Source: Rhizobiales bacterium CCH10-E5
GTDB taxonomy: Bacteria > Pseudomonadota > Alphaproteobacteria > Rhizobiales > Beijerinckiaceae
Reading direction: 5' to 3'
Assembly: GCA_001556125.1 (NCBI GenBank)
Contig: LSIG01000176.1
Span: 11,791-75,790 of the forward strand
Length of the DNA: 64,000 nucleotides
Under the pieces are notes generated by a model. That model was not told the DNA's origin. It saw only the letters and a list, made by a program, of their open reading frames with translations, and ran no database searches. Positions 46,693 to 55,580 of this stretch are shown here, piece by piece. Numbering within the stretch: the first letter of the stretch is position 1; every line of letters starts with the position of its first letter. The translations under genes and the position numbers were made by a program.

Positions 46693-48249
46693 CTACCCCA
46701 GCACCGCCCAGGCGATCAGCGCTGCGATCACCCAGAGCGCCCAGTTGCCCCAGCGGTTGCGCTGGGCTTCGGCGCGGCCGATCGCGGCGACGCTGCGCTC
46801 GTCGAGCGAGAAGCCGTGCCGCGAGGCGTCCTCGAGCTGGCCGAGCACGCGCTCGGCGCGGGTGACCGTCTCCGGCAGGCGCGACAGGCTGTCGAGCAGC
46901 GAGCCCGCGCCGCGACCGGCCTCGGCGAGCTTGCCGAGGGGCCCCAGATTCTGCGTGATCCAGTCGCGCACCACCGGCTCGGCGGTCGACCACATGTCGA
47001 GATGCGGATCGAGCGTGCGGGCCACGCCCTCGACCACCACCATGGTCTTCTGCAGCATGACGAGCTCGGTGCGCGTCGCCATGTCGAACATACCGGTGAT
47101 CTCGAAGAGCAGCGTCAGCACCTTCGCCATCGAGATCTGGTCGGCGCTCTTGTCATGGATCGGCTCGCCGACGGCGCGGATCGCCTGGGCGAAATCGGCG
47201 ACGTCGTGATGCGGCGGCACATAGCCAGCCTCGAAATGCACCTCGGCCACCCGGGTGTAGTCGCGGGTGATGAAGCCGAGCAGGATCTCGGCGAGGAAAC
47301 GCCGCTCCTTCAGGCCGAGCCGCCCCATGATGCCGCCATCGACAGCGACGAGCCGGCCCTGCGCATCGACGAACAGGTTTCCGGGATGCATGTCCGCATG
47401 GAAGAAGCCGTCGCGGATCGCATGCTTCAGGAAGGACTGGATGACGATCCGCCCCAGCGCCGGCAGGTCGTGGCCGGCGGCCTTCAGCGCCTCGACGTCG
47501 GAGAGGCGGATGGCGTCGATCCACTCGTCCACCAGCATCTCGCGGGCGGTGAGCTGCCAGTCCGGCTCGGGGACCCGGAAATCGGGATCGTTCTTGGTGT
47601 TCTCGGCGAATTCCGACAGGGCGGCGGCCTCGAGCCGCAGATCCATCTCCATCGTCACCGAGCGCGCCAGCGTCTCCACGACGCCGGTGAAGCGCAGGCG
47701 CCGCGCCTCGGCCGAGCGCCGCTCGGCCAGCTCCGCGCCGAAGCGCATCGCGCCGAGATCGCGCTGGAAACGATCGCGGATGCCCGGCCGCAGCACCTTG
47801 ACCGCGACCTCCCGCCCGTCTTGCAGGCGGGCGCGGTGGACCTGAGCGATCGAGGCGGCGGCGACCGGCTCGCCGAAGGCGGCGAAGACCTGCTCGACCG
47901 GCCGGCCATGCGCCGCTTCGACGATGGCGCGGGCCTGAGCCATCGGGAAGGGCGGCATCCGGTCCTGCAGCGCCGAGAGATCGGACGCGATCTTCATGCC
48001 GACGACGTCGGGCCGCGTCGCCAGGAACTGCCCGAACTTGACATAGGACGGGCCGAGCCGGGTCAGGGCAGCGGCGAGCCTCGTCGCCGAGGTGCCGGCC
48101 TCGCGCCGCTCGATCAGCCGGCCGACGCGGATCAGCCCGCGCGCCAGCGGCGGCAGGACCGACGGATCGATCAGCGCCAGCGCGCCCTCGCGGGCCAGCA
48201 CGAAGCCGGTGCGCGCGGTCCGCGCGAGATGGAACAGCGAGGAGATCAT
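46693..48249 (-). CDS. ubiB: UbiB-family kinase-like protein for ubiquinone synthesis
   Basis: The 518-aa atypical kinase-like (ABC1/ADCK) membrane protein supports ubiquinone synthesis. Family marks are the KxGQ motif in LGPSYVKFGQFLATRPDV, AAASIAQVHRARLQDGREVA with the Ala-rich loop replacing the kinase P-loop, VAVKVLRPGIRDRFQRDL, the catalytic-loop HADMHPGNLFVD and the metal-binding DGGIMGRL. Two helices close the C-terminus (NWALWVIAALIAWAVLG). The ATG at 48249 was chosen because further upstream the frame enters a repeat. It follows ubiE on the same strand. Confidence 0.95.
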   Translation of the reverse strand: MISSLFHLARTARTGFVLAREGALALIDPSVLPPLARGLIRVGRLIERREAGTSATRLAAALTRLGPSYVKFGQFLATRPDVVGMKIASDLSALQDRMPPFPMAQARAIVEAAHGRPVEQVFAAFGEPVAAASIAQVHRARLQDGREVAVKVLRPGIRDRFQRDLGAMRFGAELAERRSAEARRLRFTGVVETLARSVTMEMDLRLEAAALSEFAENTKNDPDFRVPEPDWQLTAREMLVDEWIDAIRLSDVEALKAAGHDLPALGRIVIQSFLKHAIRDGFFHADMHPGNLFVDAQGRLVAVDGGIMGRLGLKERRFLAEILLGFITRDYTRVAEVHFEAGYVPPHHDVADFAQAIRAVGEPIHDKSADQISMAKVLTLLFEITGMFDMATRTELVMLQKTMVVVEGVARTLDPHLDMWSTAEPVVRDWITQNLGPLGKLAEAGRGAGSLLDSLSRLPETVTRAERVLGQLEDASRHGFSLDERSVAAIGRAEAQRNRWGNWALWVIAALIAWAVLG

Positions 48250-48257
48250 GCCCGGCT

Positions 48258-48341
48258 CGTCATGGTCGGGCCAGACCCGACCATCTCCTGCCGAAAGGGG
48301 CTCCCGTCGAGAGATGCCCGGGTCAGGCCCGAGCATGACGC
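48258..48341. repeat. Intergenic palindromic element, copy C (between ubiE and ubiB)
   Basis: Two dyads are present: ATGGTCGGG / CCCGACCAT at 48262-48284, identical in its arms to copy A, and ATGCCCGGG / CCCGAGCAT at 48314-48336, which has one mismatch and otherwise matches copy B. It fills almost the whole gap between two cotranscribed genes. Confidence 0.8.
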
Positions 48342-48352
48342 AACACGCTTCC

Positions 48353-49114
48353 TCACAGCTTCCAGCCCGAATGCAGCGCCACTACGCCTCCGGTCATGGG
48401 CGTGAACTTGGCCCGGCGGAAACCGGCGGCCTCGATCATGCCGGCGAAGGCCTGTGGCCGGGGGAATTTGCGGATCGACTCAACGAGATACTGGTAGGGC
48501 TCGGCCTCGCCGGTCACCATCCGCCCCATCGGCGGGATGACGTTGAAGGAATAGGCCTCGTAGACCTTGTCCAGCAGCGGCACGTCGACATGGCTGAACT
48601 CGAGGCAAAGGAAGCGCCCGCCGCGCTTCAGCACCCGATAGGCCTCGGCCAGGGCCTTGTCGATGCGCGGCACGTTGCGGATGCCGAAGGCGATCGTATA
48701 GGCGTCGAAATGGTTGTCCGGCAGGCCGAGTTCCTCGGCATTGCCCTGCACGAAGGCGATGCGCTCGTCGCCGGGAAAGCGCTTGGCCGCCCGGTCGCGG
48801 CCGACGCTCAGCATCTCCGCATTGATGTCGAGCACCGTGACCTGCGTCTGCGGTCCGCCGGCCTCGAGCACCGAAAAGGCGACGTCGCCCGTGCCGCCGG
48901 CCACGTCGAGATGCCGGAAGGGGCGGTCCTTCGGCGGGTTGACCGCGGTCAGCAGCGCACTCTTCCAGGCCCGGTGCAGGCCCGCCGACATCAGGTCGTT
49001 CATCAGATCGTAGCGGCCGGCGACCTTGTGGAAGACATCGTCCACCTTGGCCTGCTTCTCGCGGAGCGGCACGGTCTCGAAGCCGAAATGCGTGGTCTCG
49101 GAAGCTGCTGTCAC
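48353..49114 (-). CDS. ubiE: Demethylmenaquinone/2-methoxy-polyprenyl-benzoquinol methyltransferase
   Basis: The 253-aa class I SAM-dependent C-methyltransferase works in ubiquinone (and, where present, menaquinone) synthesis. It has [20 protein letters not shown], the [20 protein letters not shown] signature, SAM motif [13 protein letters not shown], and [20 protein letters not shown] and [20 protein letters not shown] later. The GTG at 49114 gives the usual length; an ATG at 49171 is possible but adds an unlike head that reaches toward mutM. It is divergent from mutM and leads the ubiE-ubiB operon. Confidence 0.94.
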   Translation of the reverse strand: MTAASETTHFGFETVPLREKQAKVDDVFHKVAGRYDLMNDLMSAGLHRAWKSALLTAVNPPKDRPFRHLDVAGGTGDVAFSVLEAGGPQTQVTVLDINAEMLSVGRDRAAKRFPGDERIAFVQGNAEELGLPDNHFDAYTIAFGIRNVPRIDKALAEAYRVLKRGGRFLCLEFSHVDVPLLDKVYEAYSFNVIPPMGRMVTGEAEPYQYLVESIRKFPRPQAFAGMIEAAGFRRAKFTPMTGGVVALHSGWKL

Positions 49115-49227
49115 GATCGGTCCGATCCTGTGCAATCTGTCTTGTCTTTGCCTGGGGCGATGCATAGCCAAACGAGCGGGCCTTGTCGCGGCCCCTCTCG
49201 ACGCAGGCCGACCGGAGACTGACTGAG

Positions 49228-50127
49228 ATGCCCGAACTTCCCGAGGTCGAGACCGTCCGGCGCGGGCTGGAACCGGCGATGCTGGGCGAGACGATCCTGC
49301 GGGTCGAGCAGAACCGACCGGATCTGCGCTTTCCGCTGCCGGAGCGCTTCGCCGCCCGCCTCACCGGCCGGCGCATCGAGGCGCTGTCGCGGCGGGCGAA
49401 ATATCTGGTCGCCGATCTCGATGACGGCCAGGCGCTGATCATGCATCTCGGCATGAGCGGGCGCTTCGTCGTCGAGGCGCCGGGCACCCCGCCGGTCGAG
49501 CCGGGCGCCTATTACAACGAGATCGGCCGGCATCTGGTCCACGACCATGTCGTCTTCCACATGGGGTCCGGCGCACGCATCACCTATAACGACGTGCGCC
49601 GCTTCGGCTTCATGGATCTCGTGCCGCGCGCCGAGCTGGCGACCTCCAAGCATTTCGCCGGCATGGGTATCGAACCGCTCGGCAACGAGCTTTCGGGAGA
49701 GACGCTGGCGCAGCTCTTCGCGGGCAAGTTCGCGCCGTTGAAGGCAGCCCTCCTCGACCAGCGCCTCGTGGCGGGCCTGGGCAACATCTATGTCTGCGAG
49801 GCGCTGTTCCGGGCCGGACTGCACCCGGAGGCCGAGGCGGGGTCCATCGCGACGCCGACCGGCCGGCCGCGCCCCGCCGCTCATGCTTTGGCGCAGATCA
49901 TCCGCGAGGTTCTGGAGGAGGCGGTGGCGGCCGGCGGCTCGACCTTGCGCGACTTCGCCCATGCCGATGGCTCGCTCGGCTATTTCCAGCACCGGTTCAA
50001 GGTCTATGACCGCGAGGGCGAGCCCTGCACCGCGCCGGGCTGCGGCAGCCTCGTCAAGCGGCTCGTGCAGTCCGGCCGCTCGACCTTCTACTGCGAGACC
50101 TGCCAGCCGCGCGTGCTGCGGCGCTGA
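49228..50127 (+). CDS. mutM: Formamidopyrimidine-DNA glycosylase (Fpg)
   Basis: The 299-aa base-excision repair enzyme removes 8-oxoguanine and Fapy lesions and cuts the strand by beta/delta elimination. The catalytic N-terminus [16 protein letters not shown] provides Pro2 and Glu3. [11 protein letters not shown], the DNA-binding [20 protein letters not shown] and the C-terminal zinc finger [14 protein letters not shown] ... FYCETCQ follow; the first Cys pair is spaced by four residues rather than two. The start is fixed by the need for an N-terminal Pro. Confidence 0.96.
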   Translation: MPELPEVETVRRGLEPAMLGETILRVEQNRPDLRFPLPERFAARLTGRRIEALSRRAKYLVADLDDGQALIMHLGMSGRFVVEAPGTPPVEPGAYYNEIGRHLVHDHVVFHMGSGARITYNDVRRFGFMDLVPRAELATSKHFAGMGIEPLGNELSGETLAQLFAGKFAPLKAALLDQRLVAGLGNIYVCEALFRAGLHPEAEAGSIATPTGRPRPAAHALAQIIREVLEEAVAAGGSTLRDFAHADGSLGYFQHRFKVYDREGEPCTAPGCGSLVKRLVQSGRSTFYCETCQPRVLRR

Positions 50128-50150
50128 GGCACCGCGGAGCAGGGCCGGCC

Positions 50151-50702
50151 TCAGCGGCGCGGCAACTCCGGATATTCCAGCTTCGACACGTCGTAGCCGA
50201 GCGCGGCGGCCCGCTGGACCAGCTGGCGGCGCAGCGCCGGGCTCATCTTCGGATCGCGCACAAAGATATAGAGATCCTTGAAGGTCGGATCGGCCGAGAT
50301 GAACCAGCTGTAGTCGTTGGCGCGGTCGAGGATCCAGTAGTCGCGCACCACCGGAACGACGCCGAAGACCGTGTAGGTCACGCGCAGCTTCGCATTGGTG
50401 CCGGGGTCGAGGATCTCGCCCGGCCCGCCGATCGTCTTGAGCTCGCCCGAGGGCGTCCCCATCCGGCAGGAATCGAGCACCTCGATCCGGCCGCCTTCAC
50501 CGCGCTTGTACTCGGTCGCACCGGCGACGCAGCCATCGGTGATCGCCATCGGTCTGCGGGCGAACTCGTGCCAGAGGCCGGTATAGAGCCGCTCGACCGC
50601 GACCGGCTTGGCGGGCTGCGGAGCCTGGCTGCTCTGCAGGCCACCGGCGGCGCAGCCGGCGAGCAGGAGCCCGGCGAGGAGGGCGATGATCGGGGCGCGC
50701 AT
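50151..50702 (-). CDS. Lipocalin-family outer-membrane lipoprotein (Blc-like)
   Basis: The 183-aa lipoprotein has a signal peptide ending in the lipobox LLAGC (Cys17 lipidated). The mature domain carries the lipocalin start VERLYTGLWHEFARRPMAI, equivalent to YxGxWYEIAR in Blc, and conserved VPVVRDYWILDRANDYSWFI, SADPTFKDLYIFVRDP and RRQLVQRAAALGYD stretches. Such proteins bind lipids or heme-like ligands at the outer membrane and are often induced under envelope stress. It converges with mutM, 23 bp apart. Confidence 0.9.
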   Translation of the reverse strand: MRAPIIALLAGLLLAGCAAGGLQSSQAPQPAKPVAVERLYTGLWHEFARRPMAITDGCVAGATEYKRGEGGRIEVLDSCRMGTPSGELKTIGGPGEILDPGTNAKLRVTYTVFGVVPVVRDYWILDRANDYSWFISADPTFKDLYIFVRDPKMSPALRRQLVQRAAALGYDVSKLEYPELPRR

Positions 50703-50881
50703 CAGGATATCCTCCGGCGGATTGCGTGTGTCTCCACACTACGCGCTCGCCCCCCTGCCGGATCCATTCAGGCCCCGCTGCGCCTCCCCGTCGCGGCACA
50801 GACGGTCTTGCGCCCGCGCGCATGGACCTGCGCCGGCCGCGCGGCTAAACCACGTGCGCACAGCCGAACCGGGAGGGCGCC

Positions 50882-51655
50882 ATGGCTTACGAGACCATTC
50901 TCGTCGAAACGAAGGGCAAGGTCGGGCTCGTCACGCTCAACCGCCCCCAGGCGCTGAACGCGCTGAACGGCCAGCTCATCGCCGAGATCAACACGGCGCT
51001 CGACGGTTTCGAGCGCGATCCCGCCATCGGCTGCATCGTCCTGACCGGCTCGGAAAAGGCCTTCGCCGCCGGAGCCGACATCAAGGAGATGCAGGACCGG
51101 ACCTATCCCGAGACCTATCTCGACGACAAGTTCGCCGACTGGGACCGGATCGGTCAGCGCCGCAAGCCGATCGTCGCCGCCGTCGCCGGCTTCGCACTGG
51201 GCGGCGGCTGCGAGCTCGCCATGATGTGCGACTTCATCATCGCCGCCGACAATGCGAAGTTCGGCCAGCCCGAGATCAATCTCGGCGTCATTCCCGGCGC
51301 CGGCGGCACGCAGCGCCTCACCCGCGCGGTCGGCAAGGCCAAGGCGATGGATCTCTGCCTCACCGGCCGGATGATGGATGCGGCCGAGGCCGAGCGCGCC
51401 GGGCTCGTCGCCCGCATCGTCCCCCTCGCCGACCTGATGACCGAGGTCATGAAGGCTGCGGATGCGATCGCCGCCAAGTCGCTGCCTTCCGCGCTGATGG
51501 TCAAGGAGACGGTCAACCGAGCCTTCGAGGTGACGCTGGCCGAAGGCGTGCGTTTCGAGCGCCGGCTCTTCTCCTCGCTCTTCGCCACGCATGACCAGAA
51601 GGAAGGCATGGCCGCTTTCGCCGAGAAGCGCAAACCCGCCTTCAAGAACAGCTGA
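50882..51655 (+). CDS. Enoyl-CoA hydratase
   Basis: The 257-aa crotonase-fold enzyme hydrates 2-enoyl-CoA in beta-oxidation-type pathways. The oxyanion-hole segments [12 protein letters not shown] and [20 protein letters not shown] are intact. The two catalytic Glu lie in GGGCELAM and [19 protein letters not shown]. The sequence closely matches the short-chain enoyl-CoA hydratase found upstream of rpsT-dnaA in many rhizobial genomes, which supports synteny. The ATG at 50882 follows a GGGAGG. The next gene starts 7 bp on. Confidence 0.95.
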   Translation: MAYETILVETKGKVGLVTLNRPQALNALNGQLIAEINTALDGFERDPAIGCIVLTGSEKAFAAGADIKEMQDRTYPETYLDDKFADWDRIGQRRKPIVAAVAGFALGGGCELAMMCDFIIAADNAKFGQPEINLGVIPGAGGTQRLTRAVGKAKAMDLCLTGRMMDAAEAERAGLVARIVPLADLMTEVMKAADAIAAKSLPSALMVKETVNRAFEVTLAEGVRFERRLFSSLFATHDQKEGMAAFAEKRKPAFKNS

Positions 51656-51662
51656 GATCGCC

Positions 51663-52658
51663 ATGACCGTCACGATCAAGAGCCCGGCCGGCCTCATCCT
51701 GCCGGGATATGCCGATGTCGAAGTCGCCGCCGCGCGGCTCAAGGGCGTCGCCCACCACACCCCCGCTTTGACCTCGCGCACCGCCAATGAGCGCACCGGC
51801 GCCAATCTCGTCTTCAAGCCCGAGAACCTGCAGCGCATGGGCGCCTTCAAGTTCCGCGGCGGCTACAACGCCATCGCGGCGCTGTCGCCGGAGCAGCGCA
51901 AGGCGGGCGTCGTCGCCTTCTCCTCGGGCAACCACGCCCAGGCGATCGCCTATGCCGGCCGGCTGCTCGGCGTGCCCACCACCATCATCATGCCGCTCGA
52001 TGCGCCCGCTGCGAAGGTCGCCGCCACTCGCGGCTACGGCGCCGAGGTCGTGACCTATGACCGCTACACCCAGGACCGGCTCGCCATCGGCCGCGAACTG
52101 GCGCAGGCGCGCGGCCTCTCGCTGATCCCGCCTTACGATCATCCCGACGTCATCGCAGGGCAGGGTACGGCGGCCAAGGAGCTGATCGAGGATGCCGGCC
52201 CGCTCGACATGCTGCTGGTCTGTCTCGGCGGCGGCGGCCTGCTCGCCGGCTGCGCGCTCGCGGCCAAAGCGCTGAACCCCGGTTGCCGCGTCTTCGGCGT
52301 CGAGCCCGAAGCCGGCAATGACGGCCAGCAATCGCTGCGTTCGGGCCAGATCGTCCGCATCGACGTCCCCAAGACCATTGCGGACGGGGCCCAGACGCCT
52401 TTCCTGGGCGATTACACTTTTCCGATCATCCAGGCGCTGGTCGAGGACATCGTCACCGTCAGCGACGCCGCGCTGGTCGATGCGATGCGCTTCTTTGCCG
52501 AGCGGATGAAGCTCGTCGTCGAGCCCACCGGCTGCCTCGCGGCGGCAGCGGCCTTCACCGGCGCCGTTCCGGTCGCGGGCCAGCGCGTTGGTGTCATCAT
52601 CAGCGGCGGCAATGTCGATCTGGGCGCCTATGCGCGCTTCCTCGCACCGGGCGCCTGA
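51663..52658 (+). CDS. Threonine/serine dehydratase or serine-racemase-like PLP enzyme
   Basis: The 331-aa fold-type II PLP enzyme has its cofactor Lys in MGAFKFRGGYNAI, then VAFSSGNHAQAIAYAGRLLG, the phosphate loop VCLGGGGLLAGCALA, and a C-terminal IISGGNVDL. No ACT domain is present, which separates it from biosynthetic IlvA and favours the catabolic dehydratase / serine racemase / threo-3-hydroxyaspartate dehydratase group; sequence alone does not separate these. It is 7 bp after the enoyl-CoA hydratase and probably cotranscribed with it. Confidence 0.9.
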   Translation: MTVTIKSPAGLILPGYADVEVAAARLKGVAHHTPALTSRTANERTGANLVFKPENLQRMGAFKFRGGYNAIAALSPEQRKAGVVAFSSGNHAQAIAYAGRLLGVPTTIIMPLDAPAAKVAATRGYGAEVVTYDRYTQDRLAIGRELAQARGLSLIPPYDHPDVIAGQGTAAKELIEDAGPLDMLLVCLGGGGLLAGCALAAKALNPGCRVFGVEPEAGNDGQQSLRSGQIVRIDVPKTIADGAQTPFLGDYTFPIIQALVEDIVTVSDAALVDAMRFFAERMKLVVEPTGCLAAAAAFTGAVPVAGQRVGVIISGGNVDLGAYARFLAPGA

Positions 52659-52685
52659 AATCGCGGCGTCCACAGCGATTCCGCG

Positions 52686-52714
52686 TTGACGCCGCGCCAG
52701 CTTGCGACTATACG
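52686..52714 (+). promoter_or_regulatory. Probable sigma70 promoter of rpsT
   Basis: TTGACG (52686-52691) is followed after exactly 17 bp by TATACG (52709-52714). It lies about 130 bp ahead of the rpsT ATG and just after the dehydratase stop. Confidence 0.65.
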
Positions 52715-52841
52715 CCTCCCACTCGCGACGGCCCGCGCAAGCGCTGGCCATCGCTCGCGGATTTCCATCACGGTAGCGATCGTGTTCCGCCGGCATCATG
52801 CCAGGCGCCCGGTCGCGATGCAGAAGACGAGGACGTATCCG

Positions 52842-53108
52842 ATGGCCAATACGACGTCGGCCAAGAAGGCGACGCGCAAGATCGAGCGCCGCACCGAGGT
52901 CAACAAGGCGCGCCGCTCGCGGATGCGCACCTTCCTGCGCAAGGTCGAGGAGGCGATCGCCTCCGGCGACAAGAGCGCCGCGGCCGAGGCCCTCAAGGCC
53001 GCCCAGCCGGAGATCATGCGGGCCGCCCAGAAGGGCATCGTCCACAAGAACACCGCCTCGCGGAAGGTCTCGCGCCTCGCTCATCGGATCGGCGCTCTCG
53101 CCTCCTGA
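52842..53108 (+). CDS. rpsT: 30S ribosomal protein S20
   Basis: The 88-aa, very basic protein binds 16S rRNA early in 30S assembly. It begins [20 protein letters not shown] and has [39 protein letters not shown] and [12 protein letters not shown]. The start and length are standard. It has its own promoter and terminator. rpsT directly before dnaA is a common arrangement in Hyphomicrobiales. Confidence 0.97.
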   Translation: MANTTSAKKATRKIERRTEVNKARRSRMRTFLRKVEEAIASGDKSAAAEALKAAQPEIMRAAQKGIVHKNTASRKVSRLAHRIGALAS

Positions 53109-53142
53109 TCGCCTCCGCGCGAACAGCTCCGATGACACTTGG

Positions 53143-53171
53143 AAAAGCCCGGCCCCAGGCCGGGCTTTTTT
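53143..53171 (+). terminator. Rho-independent terminator of rpsT
   Basis: The stem AAAAGCCCGGCC / GGCCGGGCTTTT around a CCA loop runs into a run of six Ts. It lies 35 bp after the rpsT stop. Confidence 0.92.
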
Positions 53172-53870
53172 CATGCGTCGAAGCCGGCTTGTTGCATCGC
53201 TGCAACAGCCGAAAGAACCTCGAAATGGCGCTTCGGCAGGCGCGATTCCGCAACGTTTCCGACGCTTTACGGGCTTGACTCCACCTGCGCTTTGAGGGCG
53301 CAAAATCGGCCTGACCAGCCACTTTGACCGCGCAGCGAAAGTCCTGAACTTTCAGGATGTTAGCGGGCAAAGCAACGGGCCTTCGGTGAATCCCGGCGAC
53401 TCTGGCCCCCCTCTCTGGGGCCCCCGAAAAAAAAGATTCGGGGCCGCCCGGGCACCGCCTTCATGAAGAAAATCTTAAGTTCCCCAACCAATTGCGAGCC
53501 GGCTGCCCGTTCGTCACATGAGCGGCTCCGGGGGCTGACTCTCGGGCATCCGGAAAGCGGCATATTGCAGCCCTTCGAGAGCGCCCTGTAAGGTCTTTTT
53601 CAACGCCGGACGGACAGCGATGGCCACCCGGTGTTTCCACAAGATGAACGCTTTTTGGCTCGCGACCTGGAGGTTGGAGGATGCGGCTCTTTGTCTTTCG
53701 CGATTGAGATGAAGTGCGGTTTCGTCCTGCGACGAGCCTTGAAAGCGTAATCGATCAGATCGGATCGGGAGAACCCCGCAGACCTTCACGTTTGCGGGAA
53801 CCCTGAGACGTGACCGGAAAGAACAGCTCCGGTCCGGCCCGCCTGTGCGGCGGCCGGGTCAGGCGCGTGC
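53172..53870. promoter_or_regulatory. rpsT-dnaA intergenic region: dnaA control region, possible origin
   Basis: About 700 bp hold no convincing gene. Six GANTC sites lie at 53244, 53277, 53388, 53398, 53435 and 53537. Inverted repeats include GTTGCA/TGCAAC (53191-53206), TCCTGAA/TTCAGGA (53342-53357) and a CCCCGAA/TTCGGGG hairpin around an A-rich loop near 53423-53442. A DnaA-box-like GTTTCCACA (53633-53641, seven of nine matches to TTATCCACA) and an AT-rich patch near 53463-53480 also occur. Only one weak DnaA box is seen, so an origin is possible but not shown. Confidence 0.55.
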
Positions 53871-55433
53871 ATGACTGAAGAAATGGGGCAGACGATGTTC
53901 GAGCGGCGGCGGATGGACGAAACGGTGGAGGTTGTGTCGGCGTTGAGCGTTGTGATGGTGGCCGAGCAGGCGCGTGTGGTGGCGGACGAGACGGGGACAA
54001 CGCCGGCGAGTGCGACCGAGGCCTGGGACCGGGTGCGGCGGCGCCTGCGCGCCGAACTCGGCGAGGACGTGTTCTCGAGCTGGTTCGCGCGCGTCGAGCT
54101 CGGCAGCATCGTCGACGGCGTGGCTTATCTGACGGTGCCCACCCGCTTCCTGAAGAGCTGGCTCGAGGCGCATTACGCCGAACGGCTGCGGGTCAACTGC
54201 ATGGCCGAACTGCCGGGCCTCAACGGCATCATGCTCTCGGTGCGCCCGGTGTCGCGCGATCTGTCTCAGCCGCCGGCCGAGATCGTGCCGCTGCGCGGCC
54301 GCCAGGCGGCGCCGGTCGCCCCCGCCGCTGAACCCAAAGGCGCTCCTGTCGCCGTGGCGCAGGTCGAGGCTGCCGAGCGTGATCTCGTTGATGCCTGCGG
54401 TACCGTGCTCGACCGGCGCATGAGTTTCCAGGCCTTCATCGTCGGCAAGTCGAACCAGCTCGCCTTCGCCGCGGCGGAACGCATCGCTGCGGCCCCGGCC
54501 GGCAGCAGCCCCTACAACCCGCTCTACATCCATGCCGGTGTCGGGCTCGGCAAGACGCATCTCCTGCAGGCGATCGCCCAGGAGGCCCGCAGCCAGGGCA
54601 AGCGCGTCGCCTATTTCACCGCCGACCGCTTCATGTACGGCTTCGTCGCGGCGCTGAAGTCGCAGACGGCGCTGGCCTTCAAGGAGAAGCTGCGCGGCAT
54701 CGATCTTCTCGTCGTCGACGACGTGCAGTTCATCCAGGGCAAGTCGATCCAGCAGGAGTTCGGCCACACGATCAACGCGCTGATCGACGCCGGCAAGCAG
54801 ATCGTCGTCGCCGGCGACCGGATGGCGAATGATCTGGAGGCGCTGGATGAGCGCATCCGCTCGCGGCTCGGCGGCGGGCTCGTCGTCGAGGTCGGCGATC
54901 TCGACGAGGCGCTGCGCGCGAAGATCCTCGGAAACCGGCTGGAGGCGCTGCAGGCGGCCCATCCGAACTTCCAGGTCCATCCGGACGTGGTCGCCTATGT
55001 CGCCCGCGTCGTCGCCACCAATGGCCGCGATCTCGACGGCGCCGCCAACCGGCTGCTCGCCCATGCGACGCTGTCGGGGCAGCCTGTTTCGCTGGAGACG
55101 GCGGAGGCGGCGATCCGCGATCTGGTGCGCACCCGCGAGCCGCGCCGCGTCAAGATCGAGGACATCCAGAAGCTGGTCGCGACCCGCTACAATGTCAGCC
55201 GCGCCGATATCCTCTCGGAGCGACGGACCGCGGCCGTGGTCAAGCCGCGCCAGATCGCGATGTATCTCGCCAAGGCGCTGACCCCGCGCTCCCTGCCGGA
55301 GATCGGCCGGCGCTTCGGCGGCCGCGATCACACCACGGTCCTCCATGCGGTCCGCAAGATCGAGAAGGCCATCGCCGAGGACCGCACGCTCCATGACGAG
55401 GTCGATCTGCTGAAGCGCATGCTGCAGGAGTGA
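53871..55433 (+). CDS. dnaA: Chromosomal replication initiator DnaA
   Basis: The 520-aa AAA+ initiator has domain I (WDRVRRRLRAELGEDVFSSW, about 52-71), a Pro/Ala linker, and the AAA+ core with Walker A GVGLGKTH (223-230) and Walker B VVDDVQ (281-286). The arginine-finger region follows, then domain IV, whose DnaA-box signature reads GRDHTTVLHAVRKIE. About 50 residues precede domain I, longer than usual; ATGs at 53886, 53913 and 53955 are in-frame alternatives, so the true start may be later. dnaN follows after 147 bp. The gene order rpsT-dnaA-dnaN-recF supports the call. Confidence 0.97.
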   Translation: MTEEMGQTMFERRRMDETVEVVSALSVVMVAEQARVVADETGTTPASATEAWDRVRRRLRAELGEDVFSSWFARVELGSIVDGVAYLTVPTRFLKSWLEAHYAERLRVNCMAELPGLNGIMLSVRPVSRDLSQPPAEIVPLRGRQAAPVAPAAEPKGAPVAVAQVEAAERDLVDACGTVLDRRMSFQAFIVGKSNQLAFAAAERIAAAPAGSSPYNPLYIHAGVGLGKTHLLQAIAQEARSQGKRVAYFTADRFMYGFVAALKSQTALAFKEKLRGIDLLVVDDVQFIQGKSIQQEFGHTINALIDAGKQIVVAGDRMANDLEALDERIRSRLGGGLVVEVGDLDEALRAKILGNRLEALQAAHPNFQVHPDVVAYVARVVATNGRDLDGAANRLLAHATLSGQPVSLETAEAAIRDLVRTREPRRVKIEDIQKLVATRYNVSRADILSERRTAAVVKPRQIAMYLAKALTPRSLPEIGRRFGGRDHTTVLHAVRKIEKAIAEDRTLHDEVDLLKRMLQE

Positions 55434-55580
55434 GGCGGACGGCGTTTTCGCAGCGCGGCATTTTGGTTGTGTTTGCCGGCGTGGCGCCCTTGCGCCACGC
55501 TCGGCCCTCCGGCAATGTCGCGGGCCATTCATGAGGCCCGCGTTTTCGTGGCGGGCGCAGAGACGCCAGAAGACTTGAAG

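Noticed and set aside
46531..48341. Repeats considered as insertion-sequence ends
   Set aside because: No transposase, target duplication or matching long inverted termini are present; the units are short dyads of the intergenic-repeat kind.
53514..53789. A 91-codon minus-strand reading frame in the rpsT-dnaA gap
   Set aside because: It has no recognisable domain, no good ribosome-binding site and lies across the likely dnaA control region; high GC alone creates such frames.
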